The translations under genes were made by a program, and so were the position numbers. Below are positions 1 through 10,267 of a stretch of 64,000 nucleotides of DNA, in pieces. The stretch covers positions 29,051,283 to 29,115,282 of the forward strand of contig NC_052352.1 of the NCBI RefSeq assembly GCF_009727055.1, given 5' to 3'. Position 1 is the first letter of the stretch. Each line of letters starts with the position of its first letter. The DNA comes from Benincasa hispida. Lineage: Eukaryota > Streptophyta > Magnoliopsida > Cucurbitales > Cucurbitaceae. The notes beneath the pieces are model-generated. The model had not been told where the DNA came from. It saw only the letters and a list, made by a program, of their open reading frames with translations, and did not search any database.

Positions 1-397
1 ATCGCATGCATCCTAGAATTAGGAACTATGGCATTTGTATTGAGAGATGACATGCTGTTGACTTGAACGCAATCTTAGGAAATGTTAGTTAAATCCCTTC
101 TCAACCCGTTCCATGCATACTCATTGTAACTTTCGCTGTCATTAACTCTTTACTCAATTCCGCCGCATAGGATTTATACTTTACACAACATACCAACCAA
201 CTTATTGTTTTTGTCACCGCAAAGGAATCAGAATTTACCGTCGCATAAGTAACTCAGTAGTCCCTATATTCGACCCTGGGCTTACCAGGAAACCTAGTAG
301 GATTTATACTTGGATTTTACTAGGAAAACTTGCATGTGCAACGCATACACCACCATCGCAATATACACCATTATTTCATCACATTCACAATGCATCA
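1..397 (+). mobile_element. Family T LTR, 3' part (cut by window edge)
   Basis: This is the last ~400 bases of a Ty3/gypsy LTR. It matches by eye the ends of the copies at 20219-21907 and (reversed) 30415-32094, including the GCATCGCATGCATCCTAGAA block, the CCTGGGCTTACCAGGAAACC block and the terminal GCATCA. The rest of the LTR lies outside the window, so I cannot say whether it is solo or part of an element. Confidence 0.85.
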
Positions 398-654
398 AGA
401 ACCTAACTAGTTAACAGTGTTACATCTACTGGTTTCTATTTCGTGGTCTAGTCTTATTCAAACTCATTGCATAGGATACCCCCACTCATGTGTCACCTAC
501 TCGAACGTGTTAGATCATTGTATTTGTATCAAATACAAAGTGGGCCATATTCATAGTGTTACAAGGATAAGGTACTCAGCCTTATACTGGGTATCTGATG
601 CCCTAGTTTATTGTATTTATTCTCTCATTACTCAACGTTGTATGAATGCTTCAT
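398..654 (-). mobile_element. Diverged copia LTR fragment
   Basis: On the minus strand this follows the order of blocks in the copia LTRs elsewhere here (a GTGACACTA-GGATA-GGCCC-CTTTGTA block, then a block giving TTTGTATAAGACC). It resembles the reversed middle of the LTR at 13649-15676. Both LTR ends are missing and divergence is high. The one ORF here has no recognisable domain. Confidence 0.5.
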
Positions 655-1771
655 TATGACAAAAATTTACATTGTACAAATGTTCCAACAAACAGGAAAT
701 ATATATCAAATTTCTTTTACAAGAAGGTACATAAAGAACATTTTCTAAGTAAAAATATCTATTTCCAAAAGTTAACTTAACAGCTCGCACTACTTTCACT
801 GAGATGCACTCCCCTGATCCAACCCGAAGAGTAATCTCATCTTCTTCAAGCTACCTCCAGGAACTAGTTTCCTGAGAAGAAAAACAAACATGATTAGTGG
901 CTCATGAATCCAATATCCAGGTAGAATCTTCATTATCCACTATACATGTTTAATAACTATTAAATCTAATTTACCTTGTCTTTCTTTTTCAACTTTCTTC
1001 TCGGCAATATATTTAAGGAAATTTCTTTTCCAATGCTCATTTTCGTTGCAATTGAAACATTTTCCTTTGGAAAATTCCTTTTTCTTCCCTTTTGTTGCAG
1101 TTGGAGCCTTCCCCTTCACAATTTTTTTCTTTTTCTTTTGAATACCTCTATTCTTGGAGAAAGATGGGCCAATTTACTCCCATAAGACGATTTTTCTGGG
1201 GTTTCCTCTTTGAAGTGGAAGCAACATTTGCTTCTGCCTCTGAACCTTTATTTTTCAATAAAGATTTGTAAATCTGGTGTTCGTTGAGAAGAGTCGTCAA
1301 GTTGTACTCTATCTTATTCATCATGGCATTCATTTTGAATTGAAAATATCTCTTCAGAAGAGATTGCATGATGAATCCAACTTGACTCTTCTCATTCATG
1401 ACAGCTCCGTTCACTTTTGCAATATTGAAGTGAACCATCATGTTCAAAACATGTTCCCTTACGGAGGTTCCTTTTTTCATTCTACAGTTGTAAACGAATT
1501 TAATTGCGTCATGTATGGCAGATGTGGATGGTTGTCCAAACAGGCCCTGTAAAGAGTCCATGATCTCTTTTACAGTAGTTAACTTCTCGTGTTTCTTAGA
1601 CAGTACATCAGATACACTGGCTAAAATATAAACTCGAGCCTTCTCATTAGCTTTGACCCATCTATCACATGCATCTCGAACAATTCGGTTTACGTTGGCA
1701 CTAGGAGATGGAGGACACTTCTTGTTCGGATCGAGAATCGATGTTGTTAATTCGACACCAAACTGAAACAA
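655..1771 (-). pseudogene. Copia gag-protease remnant
   Basis: The 1148-1771 part encodes about 200 residues of a Ty1/copia Gag (UBN2/gag_2 type), with the family signature AREIMDSLQ-like (here VKEIMDSLQGLFGQ) and an RxMKxGxSVREHVLxMM stretch. After a frameshift near 1150-1190 comes a CCHC zinc knuckle at 1018-1059 (CFNCNENEHWKRN), whose fourth ligand is Phe instead of Cys. Further down, near 900-925, the aspartic protease motif reads WILDS-stop-ATNH, the Gly codon having become TGA. Conserved pre-integrase sequence runs to about 655, where homology stops. The first few residues of the Gag ORF lie at the junction with an Athila-like LTR, so the apparent start is not the original one. Dead copy. 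Confidence 0.85.
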
Positions 1772-2700
1772 AATAAAATTTATAATACCGAACTACTCCT
1801 ATCACTACTCAATCGTAGCAACAGTGGTAAGTTCTAGTCGATCGCAGAGAAGTGCAATTGGTTTCGTTAAGTTAACTTTATAACTAGAGCGATAAATGGT
1901 GGGTTTTGATGTGGAAGAGATAAATGTGTGAAATTAAAATAAAAGGGTAAATGTAATCTAGAATAGGAGTCTATCTTATTTCTAGAGCAAGAGAGAGTTC
2001 CTACGCAATTTCTTTCATTAGACATCAATTAATTACACTGAATCTGTCAACCCTCAACCTATTAGAAAATCTAATAGCCCAATTAGCCAATTCTGATAAA
2101 AATCCAAACCAGCCCTAATTCAGTTTAAAACTTTTCATTCTTAGCAACATACAAGTTAAAACTGAAAAGCATTAAGAAAGGGTCCAATTGTTGAGACATA
2201 CTACAAGCTAAAAAGCCATATCTTATAGCATGATTTATTTGAAAAAGATTATATTAGGGCATACATGCATTTGGTCAGGAAAAGTCTAGACTTCACACAT
2301 GCAATCCTAATACATCCAACTTAATCAACAATATTGCATAGGCTATGACGATTTTGCAAACAAAAATTTCAACAAATTAGTTTGTCAAAATAATTCATAA
2401 AAACTCCATTAAGATTAAAACAAATCCAACCAAAGAATTCACAAGATTGCAGTTTAATTAATTAAGAAACCTTCAACAAATTAAACACAGGGCTCTTGCT
2501 CAAAGAAACTAGATAGAGGTTACCTCTCAATTCATAGACAAGTTAAGAACGAACCTCTAATCCATCGATTACAACTCAAAAATAAAAAGCAAAACTAACT
2601 TAAGGATACTTGAAGGGAATAGAAGAAGAAGGAAGTCTAGCTTTGGCCTCCATGCATTCACCTCCAAGAATCGACATATTTTGACCTAGGGTTGAGAAGA

Positions 2701-2711
2701 GGTATATATAG
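2701..2711 (-). promoter_or_regulatory. Putative TATA box of Athila-like LTR
   Basis: The minus strand reads CTCTATATATACC, a good plant TATA box, directly downstream (in the minus sense) of the cluster of AGCGTTGCAACGCT-like words. Function is inferred from position only. Confidence 0.45.
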
Positions 2712-2719
2712 AGATCAAT

Positions 2720-3000
2720 GCAGCGTTGTGACACTTGGAATAGCGTTGCAATGCTGATGTGGCGAAGGGGAAGCGTCAGCGTTGAAGTCCAATGTGTGGT
2801 CTAACGCTCACTTGCGCATGCATTCTGCTCCATGTTCATCAAAGATCGTAGCGTCACAACACTCTAAAGAAGTGTTATAATGCTGATGCTTCTATCTTCA
2901 AGCGTTGGAGTTCAAGTGTTGAGATGTGTTCGAACGCTGGCGATGATTTAACTCAGAGCATCGTGACGCTTGGAGTAGCATTGCAACGCTGAGTCCACTA
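2720..3000. repeat. Cluster of degenerate AGCGTTGCAACGCT palindromes
   Basis: Roughly ten variants of the 14-base palindrome AGCGTTGCAACGCT or its half sites lie here (AGCGTTGCAATGCT, AGCATTGCAACGCT, AGCGTCACAACACT, AAGTGTTATAATGCT). They sit just upstream of the TATA box of the minus-strand LTR. A related cluster occupies the same relative place at 19360-19490. Confidence 0.7.
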
Positions 3001-3010
3001 CCAGATACTC

Positions 3011-3145
3011 GCTACTCGATGTTCGTTAACTCGATAGAATTTTCTTGATTACTCAATAGCCTTTTACTCGATAGTACTCAACGATCCTCGATGCCTGATC
3101 GGCATTTTGGCCTTTTCAACTCTTTTGAAGCCCGAATGTTCAAAT
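3011..3145. other. ACTCGAT-rich retroelement internal segment
   Basis: No coding potential. The word ACTCGAT and variants recur about six times. The segment is an inverted relative of 21960-22110, and both abut a copia LTR end. Probably an untranslated part of a gypsy element used as an insertion site. Confidence 0.4.
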
Positions 3146-4380
3146 TGAAGGAACTCTAAATCTAGAGATCCAGTGAGCGGAAGTGGATCGTTCCAAACTC
3201 CATTGAGAAAGAACACATACATTTACAGTCATACAGAAAAAGTTATGCATAATGAATAAATTACAACATTCTTCTAAGTAAATACAAGGGTATTGAGTAT
3301 AGTACCTTTGAAGAACTCTTTCTTCACGTATTTCTCTCGATCAATCTCCAAAGTTTCCAAACAAGAATTCAAGCGCAACGATCAACAACAAACAACACGA
3401 ACTGGTAACTCGATCCTCGATCCTGGTCGAGTAAAACTCAATCCTCGATCACCAACGAGTAAATAAGACACCACCACAAGATTATCTTGGTATTCTCGGT
3501 GTGAGAATTTAGGAGTTGTGGGCTCTGTTTGATTTTGGATAGAGGAATGGAGGAAGTAAACGATCGAGTATGTGATCAAACGATTGTGTAGAAGAAGAAG
3601 CCTATCACATAGACTTGATACTCGATCGTGTAGTAAACAAGTACTATCGTATAGTAACTCGACGCTTGATCATTTATGCTCTCTAATACTATTGTTTAGT
3701 AAAACCTTTTTTTACTCGATATTAATTTTTTTTTTTGATATGTTTCGACTGAATGATTTTAAAAACTATTTTTCCTTTTATCTCACAGTTACTATAAAAC
3801 CGCAAATAACCTCCTATTCAAGTAGGCTATTAAGAAAAAGAATTACTAATTCTCATATAATTATTAAATTATAAATAATACAATAACTAACTTATCATAT
3901 TATATTAATAACCTATAGTTTTAATATTGCATTATATGCAACATATAAACCACAATTCTTTCTCTATTTTATAGCATTTAATATAAATCATATTTATATT
4001 AATTCTTCCAATCAAATAATGTATCAAATACATCATATCAATTATATCACATACAATTGAATTAATTGAATTAAATCATATATAATCAAATTTCCTCTTG
4101 TTAATTTGAACACTTCAAACTAACCCAAAATCTGATTCTCAACTTAAACCCATTGAGCTACCAAGGGAACCTTATGGACCTGTTGCTTGAAGCTCCAACG
4201 GTACGTGAATGACTAACTAAACTTTTTAATCAAGATATCCATCATCCGTTAACTGTCGGGCACTCCACTAAAGACTGAAAGTTGCACTCTTCGCACTACA
4301 GATATATTTCTATGTCCATTGGATATAACCAATCAATAGTGCGATGACCTTTCACAAATCACTCGTAAGTACAGCTGGGA
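3146..4380 (-). mobile_element. Copia LTR (C6 type), truncated
   Basis: The minus-strand 3' end starts at 3146 with the same LTR terminus (TGAAGGAACTCTAAA) as 13649. The two copies align by eye up to about 4380, where this one breaks off and a copia protease/gag piece begins. The 3540-3720 part carries CGATCG palindromic words. Confidence 0.8.
3540..3720. repeat. CGATCG palindromic word array
   Basis: Five to seven degenerate copies of a word centred on CGATCG with TAG/CTA arms (AAACGATCGAGTA, AAACGATTGTGTAG, CTCGATCGTGTAG, CTATCGTATAG), spaced about 20-40 bases apart. The same array is seen in the related LTR at 14055-14220. Confidence 0.7.
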
Positions 4381-4740
4381 AGAACATATGTGGTTAGTAG
4401 CACCTGAATCAATTATCCAGGCAGAATCATCATTCTCTACCAAGCATGTCTCTAAGACAAAAAAATTACATTTATTGTCTTCATATTTCTTCCTTTTCTA
4501 GAGAGTAGTGGGATCAGTATCATAACCTAGATTATAAACTCCAAGTTCCATTCTAGAGGACAATTCTCATCGATGAACTTCATCAAAGTCAGCAACAATT
4601 GCTTTCTCTGTTAGTCCCTTGACATCCAAGAAGGATTGGAGATTATCTTAGGAACTGACACCACTGGTTTCATTATCATCAATCCCATTTTGCTTAAAAA
4701 GTGAGAACTTACGTTCAAACAATTTTTGTAACGAGTCCAT
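4381..4740 (-). pseudogene. Copia C2 gag C-terminus and protease motif
   Basis: Read on the minus strand, this carries the end of a copia Gag followed by the Pol protease start. The segment near 4381-4445 encodes CLVENDDSAWIIDSGATNH, with the catalytic DSGA intact. Upstream (4450-4740) the Gag part contains stops and frame changes. It continues, across the solo LTR at 4746-6730, into the Gag N-terminal part at 6736-7026. Everything 3' of the protease motif is missing because a copia LTR fragment abuts at 4380. Confidence 0.8.
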
Positions 4741-4745
4741 GATCT

Positions 4746-6730
4746 TGTTGGATTTTATGTCCTAAAACTTGTAGTTTGTAAATTAATAAACATATTCTGT
4801 TTTGTTTTTCGATAAAATTGTTATTGAAATTGTAATCTTGAATCCAATAAACTAAGGTCCTGAGGCTATTTAATGTAGTTTGAATTTTATGTAGTGACAT
4901 AAATGTGGATCAAGTTCAAATATATAGCCAAAATGGTCTATAGTATATAAATGAGGTTGGGCGCCTTATTCTGGGGACACTATGGATGCGGCCCATTTTG
5001 TAGTTAGTACAAACGATGAGATCCTAAATCGTTCATGTGGAGACATGAAGTGGTGAGCATCCTATGTAAAGAGTTTACATAAGACTGAACCATGAAATAG
5101 TCACTTTTACGTTCTAAATACCGTTTTATGTATAAAACTAACTATTTCGTTAATTGATGACCTAGGTAACTTAATCTTAATCCTGGGCTAACTATGAACT
5201 CCTGTTCACTCGGAATTATCCTTAGATTTGCATAGGTGATGGTAGCTAATTATCCCCTGGCCCAATAAGCCTCCCATTTCAGGGGTAAGATCAGGTGGAT
5301 AGCTGGGAACATAGGGTGCAAGACGGAATTCACTCCTACCCGATATAGGGATAGTAGATAGGTTTTCCCTTTAGTACTGAATCCAGGTCTTGAACAAGGG
5401 GCCTCACCCTCTCCTTAGCCTGAGAGAGGTTTGGTTTATAGGTTGGACCTTAAACCAATTGTTCATTAGAGGATCAGTGGATATTAAGGAACAAGATGTA
5501 GTCTTACGGGTAAAACGGTTTTTATGACCCAGCCAAGATTACGAACAACCTGTGAAGGATTAACTTACTAATCATGGTTATATCATATGGACACAAATAT
5601 ATCTATAGTGAGGGGAGTGAAACTACGGGACTATAGTGGAATGACCCGTGAGTTAACGAATGCTGATTAGCTCCATCTAAAGAGTTTAGCCAGCTAATCT
5701 CGGATCTTGGACCCTATGATCTATAGGTTCATTAGGTTCCCTTACTAGCTCATATGGAATAAACTTAGAACAATATGATAGAAGGATTCGAATTGTTCCA
5801 ATTAGGTGAAGAGAGAGAAACCGACAAGTATAGATATAATATCGGGTTTTTCAGTTTCAAGAATACAACTTTAATATTTAAATGTGATTTAAATATCAAG
5901 AATGAATACTTATATTCGGAAGCTCGAAATAATGGAAATGGTCAAGATGTAAAAAGTCAAAGAGTTGACTTTTGACTTTGAAAAGTCAAACTTTGACCGA
6001 CCTTATATTCAAATGTGATTTGAATTTCGAGAAAATGAATGCGGATTCATGCTCGGAGAGGTCAAAATTAGTCAACATGGAAAAAAATTCATAAAAAGTC
6101 AAAATATTGACTTTTTGGTCAAAGTTTGACTTTGACAAAATGACTATTTTGCCCTTTAACTAAAGTTAGTGGGAAAATCCAAACTTTTGTTGGATAATTC
6201 TACTAACAAAATAGTGGGCTAGGTGTTGGCTTATAGTGGAGATATTAAGCCCACTAAGATAATGGATTATAGGTGTTGGGTTTTTATGGATTTGTTTCAT
6301 GCAAATGTTGGATGGCTTTTTTGTATAAATTGGGCTTTCAATTTGGATGAAATTTTTTTTTCCATTTTGCCAAAATTGTTTTCAAATTTGGGCTTGAAAA
6401 AAACACTATTTTGAGGAAAAGATAACCCAAACCCAAAAAGAAAAATCCATATCTTTTTCCATCTCTTTCTCTCTCTCAGTCTCTTCATCCACCGAGTCCC
6501 ACAATCCAGTTCCAAGTCAAGGATAGTAGGTCAACTCTAGTGGTAGTTCGAAAGAGTTCTGGTCGAGATTCAGCGAGGAAAAGCAGTTTTCGGGAGCTTC
6601 AAAGGTTGTATGCTGTCCATTTTAATTTACTGTTTTTTTTCCTTCAATTGCATGCTAATTTCCTTTTAATTAAAAGCAATTAGAGTGTAATTTGGTCCTT
6701 TTTCCACTGTGTATGTCTCGTGTTCCATCA
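4746..6730 (+). mobile_element. Solo copia-type LTR, TSD GATCT
   Basis: Begins TGTTGGATTTTATGTCC and ends TGTTCCATCA, 1985 bases, with no internal region. It is flanked by a 5-bp direct repeat, GATCT, at 4741-4745 and 6731-6735. It interrupts the Gag of copia C2. A close relative is the LTR at 9194-11283. Solo LTRs form by recombination between the two LTRs of an inserted element. A TATA-like TGTATAAATTG lies near 6320. Confidence 0.9.
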
Positions 6731-6735
6731 GATCT

Positions 6736-7026
6736 CACGTGCAATGACCATGTTCTCAACCTTTTGGCCAATGCATCAGGTATGCTTGCCAAAATGTGAA
6801 GTCGGGCCATCGAATTAGCCTTTATCCACACCTCATATGCATTACGAACATTTTGTGGTGCATCGGGGTTTGGGACTTGAGGACATTCCTCAAACATGAC
6901 AAAATCGAGGTCGTTTACCATGAAATATGTTTTAATGGACTTTTTCCACATCATGTAATCGGTCAAATTAGAAAAGGCAACTAACGGAAAATCAAACATT
7001 GACATGTTGCTGAAAAAAACAAACAT
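6736..7026 (-). pseudogene. Copia C2 gag N-terminal part
   Basis: The minus strand encodes a typical copia Gag N-terminus: MSMFDFPLVAFSNLTDYMMW, then a KKSIKTYFMVNDLDFVM stretch and ARLHILASIPDALAKRLR. The likely true start is the ATG at 7003-7005, just after a 3' splice-site-like sequence (CAG at 7010-7012), rather than the upstream in-frame ATG at 7026. The reading frame is broken at the solo LTR TSD at 6731 and resumes at 4740. This copy pairs with the leader at 7027-7805 and 11722-12620. Confidence 0.8.
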
Positions 7027-7041
7027 ATTGATCTACGTTAG
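7009..7041 (-). promoter_or_regulatory. Putative 3' splice site just before gag
   Basis: On the minus strand: CTAAC (7037-7041), a plant branch-point-like motif, then a T-rich run ending in CAG (7010-7012), four bases before the gag ATG. The same CTAAC, T-run and CAG order is present at 27587-27619 in the related plus-strand leader, which suggests conservation. An intron in the leader is an inference. Confidence 0.4.
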
Positions 7042-7295
7042 ATTTTAGCATTACTCTTTTAAAACAAACCCAATTAGGTTTAGCAAAATCTAAATGAACC
7101 CTATAATACATCTAGTTTTGTAATGATGCTTCAGTGGTTTAGGACAAAAGCCACCAAAGGGTAGTCAATTTATCCCTCTACTGAATTGAGACAATCTCAA
7201 TTAACCATTATATTAGAATAACTCTTATTTCTATAACGATTAGCCATCATTGATTAGGTCAAGAAATTATTAACTTTCTTAACAATTTTCCATAA

Positions 7296-7521
7296 GTGTG
7301 ACCCTTCATTTTAGATCCTAGAGTTCCGCCCCGAGCAGCCAATCCGAAGGGAAAAAATCGATTGGAGCAAAAACTAAAACGACCTTATCCCTGTCTCTTA
7401 TACACATCTAGATGTGTATAAGAGACAGGTGTAACCCTTCATTTTAGATCCTAGAGTCCGCCCCAAGTAGCCAATCAGAGGGAAAAAATCGATTGGAGCA
7501 AAAACTAAAACGACCTTATCC
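7296..7521. repeat. Direct duplication flanking a Tn5 junction
   Basis: The ~95 bases at 7296-7390 are repeated at 7429-7521 with a few mismatches, on either side of the mosaic-end pair. Both copies end with GACCTTATCC. Confidence 0.85.
7391..7428. other. Back-to-back Tn5 mosaic ends (library junction adapter)
   Basis: CTGTCTCTTATACACATCT followed at once by AGATGTGTATAAGAGACAG: two 19-base Tn5 mosaic ends joined tail to tail. This exact 38-base palindrome is the junction adapter of Nextera mate-pair libraries. No transposase or other IS50 sequence accompanies it. I infer untrimmed adapter in the assembly. Confidence 0.95.
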
Positions 7522-7807
7522 ATTTCTGGAGTTCGCCTTGATATTGACCAACCACACAAACCATCCGAAGGGGGATGCTCCTAGGCCGCCTCAAGGCCGT
7601 GCAAGAAGGTCTCATGGTGCAAACCAATGAAAGAGACCGCAAGGCATGTTGACACACATCCTTCTCCCACTTACTATAAATACTCTCTCCATTAACCTTG
7701 ATATTGACCCATGCAAATACCATCCGAAGGGGGACACTCCCAGGGCACCACGAGGCCAAGCATGAATCTCATGGCGTGAACATTAAGGGAGAAACATGAG
7801 TGGAATT

Positions 7808-9193
7808 TGTTGGGTTGTATGTCCTAAAACTCGTAGTTTTGTAAACAGTAAACATATATGAAGTTTATTCAAACAAATGTTGTTGATTGTTTAATAACTC
7901 TAAATCTAATAAACTATGAACCCTTGGCTATTGTTATGAATACTTGGACTTTATGTGGAGACATAAACTTGATCAAGTTCTAGTAAAATAGCCTAAATCA
8001 TCTATAGTTTTTGGATTAGGTTGGGTACCTATTTCTGGATATACTATTGAATATGGCTCGCTTTATGATTGTTACAAATGTTGTAAAGTGTCATAAACGA
8101 TGTGATTAGTTCGTTCATGTAGAGAAATGTGAGCGGGGGTGTTCTACACGATGAGATTGTGTAAGACAGACCACGAAATAATCATTATTACGTATTAACA
8201 TCGATTACTATAAACACTGATTAATTTCACTTCTTGATGACCTAGATAACTTGATCTGAATCCTAAGCTGTCTATGTACTCCTATTTATTCGCGATTGTC
8301 CCTTGATCTGCATAGGTGAGGGTAAGCCCAGCATCACTGCTCAATATGCCTCCTATTTCAGGGATAAGACCAGACAGATGGCTAGGGACATAGAATTTGT
8401 AAGATAGAATTCACTCCTACCCATTTTACGGATAGTAGAAAGGTTGTTCCCTTAAGGGTTGATCCTGGGTCTTAAACAAGGAGCCCCATCCTCTCGTTGG
8501 CCGGAGAGGGAATGGATTTATTGATTATGATCCTAAATCAATTGTTCATTAGAGAGATAGTGGTACTTAAGGAGAAAAGATGTAACTCAGGGGTGTTTCG
8601 GTATTTGACTAGTTGTGGTTACAAACAACCTGTGAAGGATCAACTTATTGATGGCGGTTATATCAAATGGACACATAATATATCTACAGTTGGGGGAGTG
8701 CAACTATAGGCTATAACAGACAGTCTTGTTAGTTAACGAATGTTGATTAACTAGGTTAAAGAGTTTGACCAGTTAGTCTCAGATCATTGGAGCCCATGAT
8801 CTATAGGTCCATCGGGTCTCCTTGCTAGCTCAATACGGACAAAATTGAAGAACTAGGTGATGTAAGAATTTGAAATATTCAAATTCAAGTTTTAGGAAAA
8901 ATTTTATTTTATATGAGATATAATTTACAATTAAATAATTTATTTATTAATTAATTAATTTTTAGAGTATACTTGATCATTAGCATGAAAGTATTTTTTA
9001 AACTTGATTAATGTGATTAATCAAAGCTAGGTGTCTTAAACAATTTAATATATGATATTAAATTTGTTTTTTTTTAATTGAAATTGTTTTGATTAAATAA
9101 TTTCCAAAATTTGAAGAAATTATATTTCATTTTTAATAAAAAAAATTAGTTAGTGGAAAAATCCAATTGTTGGATTTTCCCACTAATTAAGTG
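7808..9193 (+). mobile_element. Solo copia-type LTR, 5' part (interrupted)
   Basis: Starts TGTTGGGTTGTATGTCC. It is cut at 9193 by the LTR 9194-11283 and resumes at 11289-11721, where it ends TGTTCCATCA. The flanks are GAATT (7803-7807) and AAATT (11722-11726), a TSD with one mismatch. It sits inside the leader of copia C2, whose homology is continuous across it. Confidence 0.8.
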
Positions 9194-10032
9194 TGTTGGA
9201 TTTTATGTCCTAAAACTCATAGTTTGTAATATCATATTCTTGTTCAATAAAGCAGTTATTAAAAATCTTTAGTAAATTTAAATTCTATATTCATGAATCC
9301 TATAAACTAAGGTTTCGAGGCTATTAAGTTTAAGTTTGAACTTTATGTAGTGACATAAATGTGGATCAAATTCAAATGTATATAGCCAAAATGGTCTATA
9401 GTATATGAATAAGGTTGGGCGCCTTATTCTGGGGACACTACGGATGCGGCCCATTTTGTAGTTAGTACAAACGATGTGATCCTAAACCGTTCATGTGGAG
9501 ACATGAAAATGAGGGCATCCTATGTAAAGAATTTACATAAGACTGAACCATGAAATAGTCACTTTTACGTTCTAAATGCCGTTTAATGTATAAAACTGAC
9601 TATTTCGTTAATTGATGACCTAGGTAACTTAATCTTAATCTTGAGCTAACTATGAACTCCTGTTTACTCGGAATTATCCTTAGATCTGCATAGGTGAGGG
9701 CAGCTCATTATCGCTGACCCAATAAGCCTCCCATTTCAGGGGTAAGATCAGGTGGATATCTGGGAACATAGGGTGCAAGATGGAATTCACTTCTACCCGT
9801 TATAGGGATAGTAGATAGGTTGTTCCCTTTAGTACTGAATCCAGGTCTTGAACAAGGGGCCCCACCCTCTCATTGGCCCGAGAGGGTTCGATTTATAGGT
9901 TGGACCTTAAACCAATTGTTCATTAGAGGATCAGTGGAATTTAAGAAACAAGATGTAGTCTTACGGGTAAAACGGTTTTTATGACCCAACCAAGATTACG
10001 AACAACCTGTGAAGGATTAGCTTACTAATCAT

Positions 10033-10267
10033 GGTTATATCAAATGGACACAAATATATCTATAGTGAGGGGAGTGAAACTACGGGACTATAGTGGAATG
10101 ACCCGTTAGTTAACGAATGCTGATTAGCTCCTGTCTCTTATACACATCTAGATGTGTATAAGAGACAGAGGTTATATCAAATGGACACAAATATATCTAT
10201 AGTGAGGGGAGTGAAACTACGGGACTATAGTGGAATGACCCGTGAGTTAACGAATGCTGATTAGCTC
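10033..10267. repeat. 98-base direct duplication flanking second Tn5 junction
   Basis: 10033-10130 and 10170-10267 are nearly identical; the only difference I see is CCCGTTAGTT versus CCCGTGAGTT. The copies flank the mosaic-end pair at 10131-10168. The homologous LTR at 4746-6730 has this block once. Confidence 0.9.
10131..10168. other. Second back-to-back Tn5 mosaic-end pair
   Basis: Same 38-base palindrome as at 7391-7428 (CTGTCTCTTATACACATCT then AGATGTGTATAAGAGACAG). A library adapter remnant by the same reasoning. Confidence 0.95.

Larger units (their letters stand above)
1766..3010 (-). mobile_element. Athila-like LTR, partial
   Basis: The minus strand matches plus-strand LTR pieces at 19736-20218 (the GTAATCGATGGATT and GAGCAAGAGCCCT blocks) and at 45040-45300 and 45680-45960 (the CGCTCTAGTTA-GAAATTAACTTAACGA block). 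A TATA-like box lies near 2701-2711. The low-coordinate end is fused to copia gag, so the terminal bases are missing. Assignment to the Athila/Tat side of Ty3/gypsy is inferred from the related copy at 18624, which is followed by an Asp-type primer-binding site. Confidence 0.65.
7027..7805 (-). mobile_element. Copia C2 untranslated leader (part 1)
   Basis: Non-coding. It is an inverted relative of 26930-27600, sharing the GGAGAAACATGAGTGGAAT, CATGAGATTCATGCTTGGCC and CTTGATATTGACC blocks. It is split from the rest of the leader (11722-12620) by an inserted solo LTR. A Tn5 mosaic-end junction lies inside it at 7391-7428. Confidence 0.7.

Noticed and set aside
7391..7428. A genuine bacterial Tn5/IS50 insertion or an unusual natural palindrome
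   Set aside because: Only the two 19-base mosaic ends are present, back to back with no transposase, and it occurs twice with flank duplications, which fits a library adapter.
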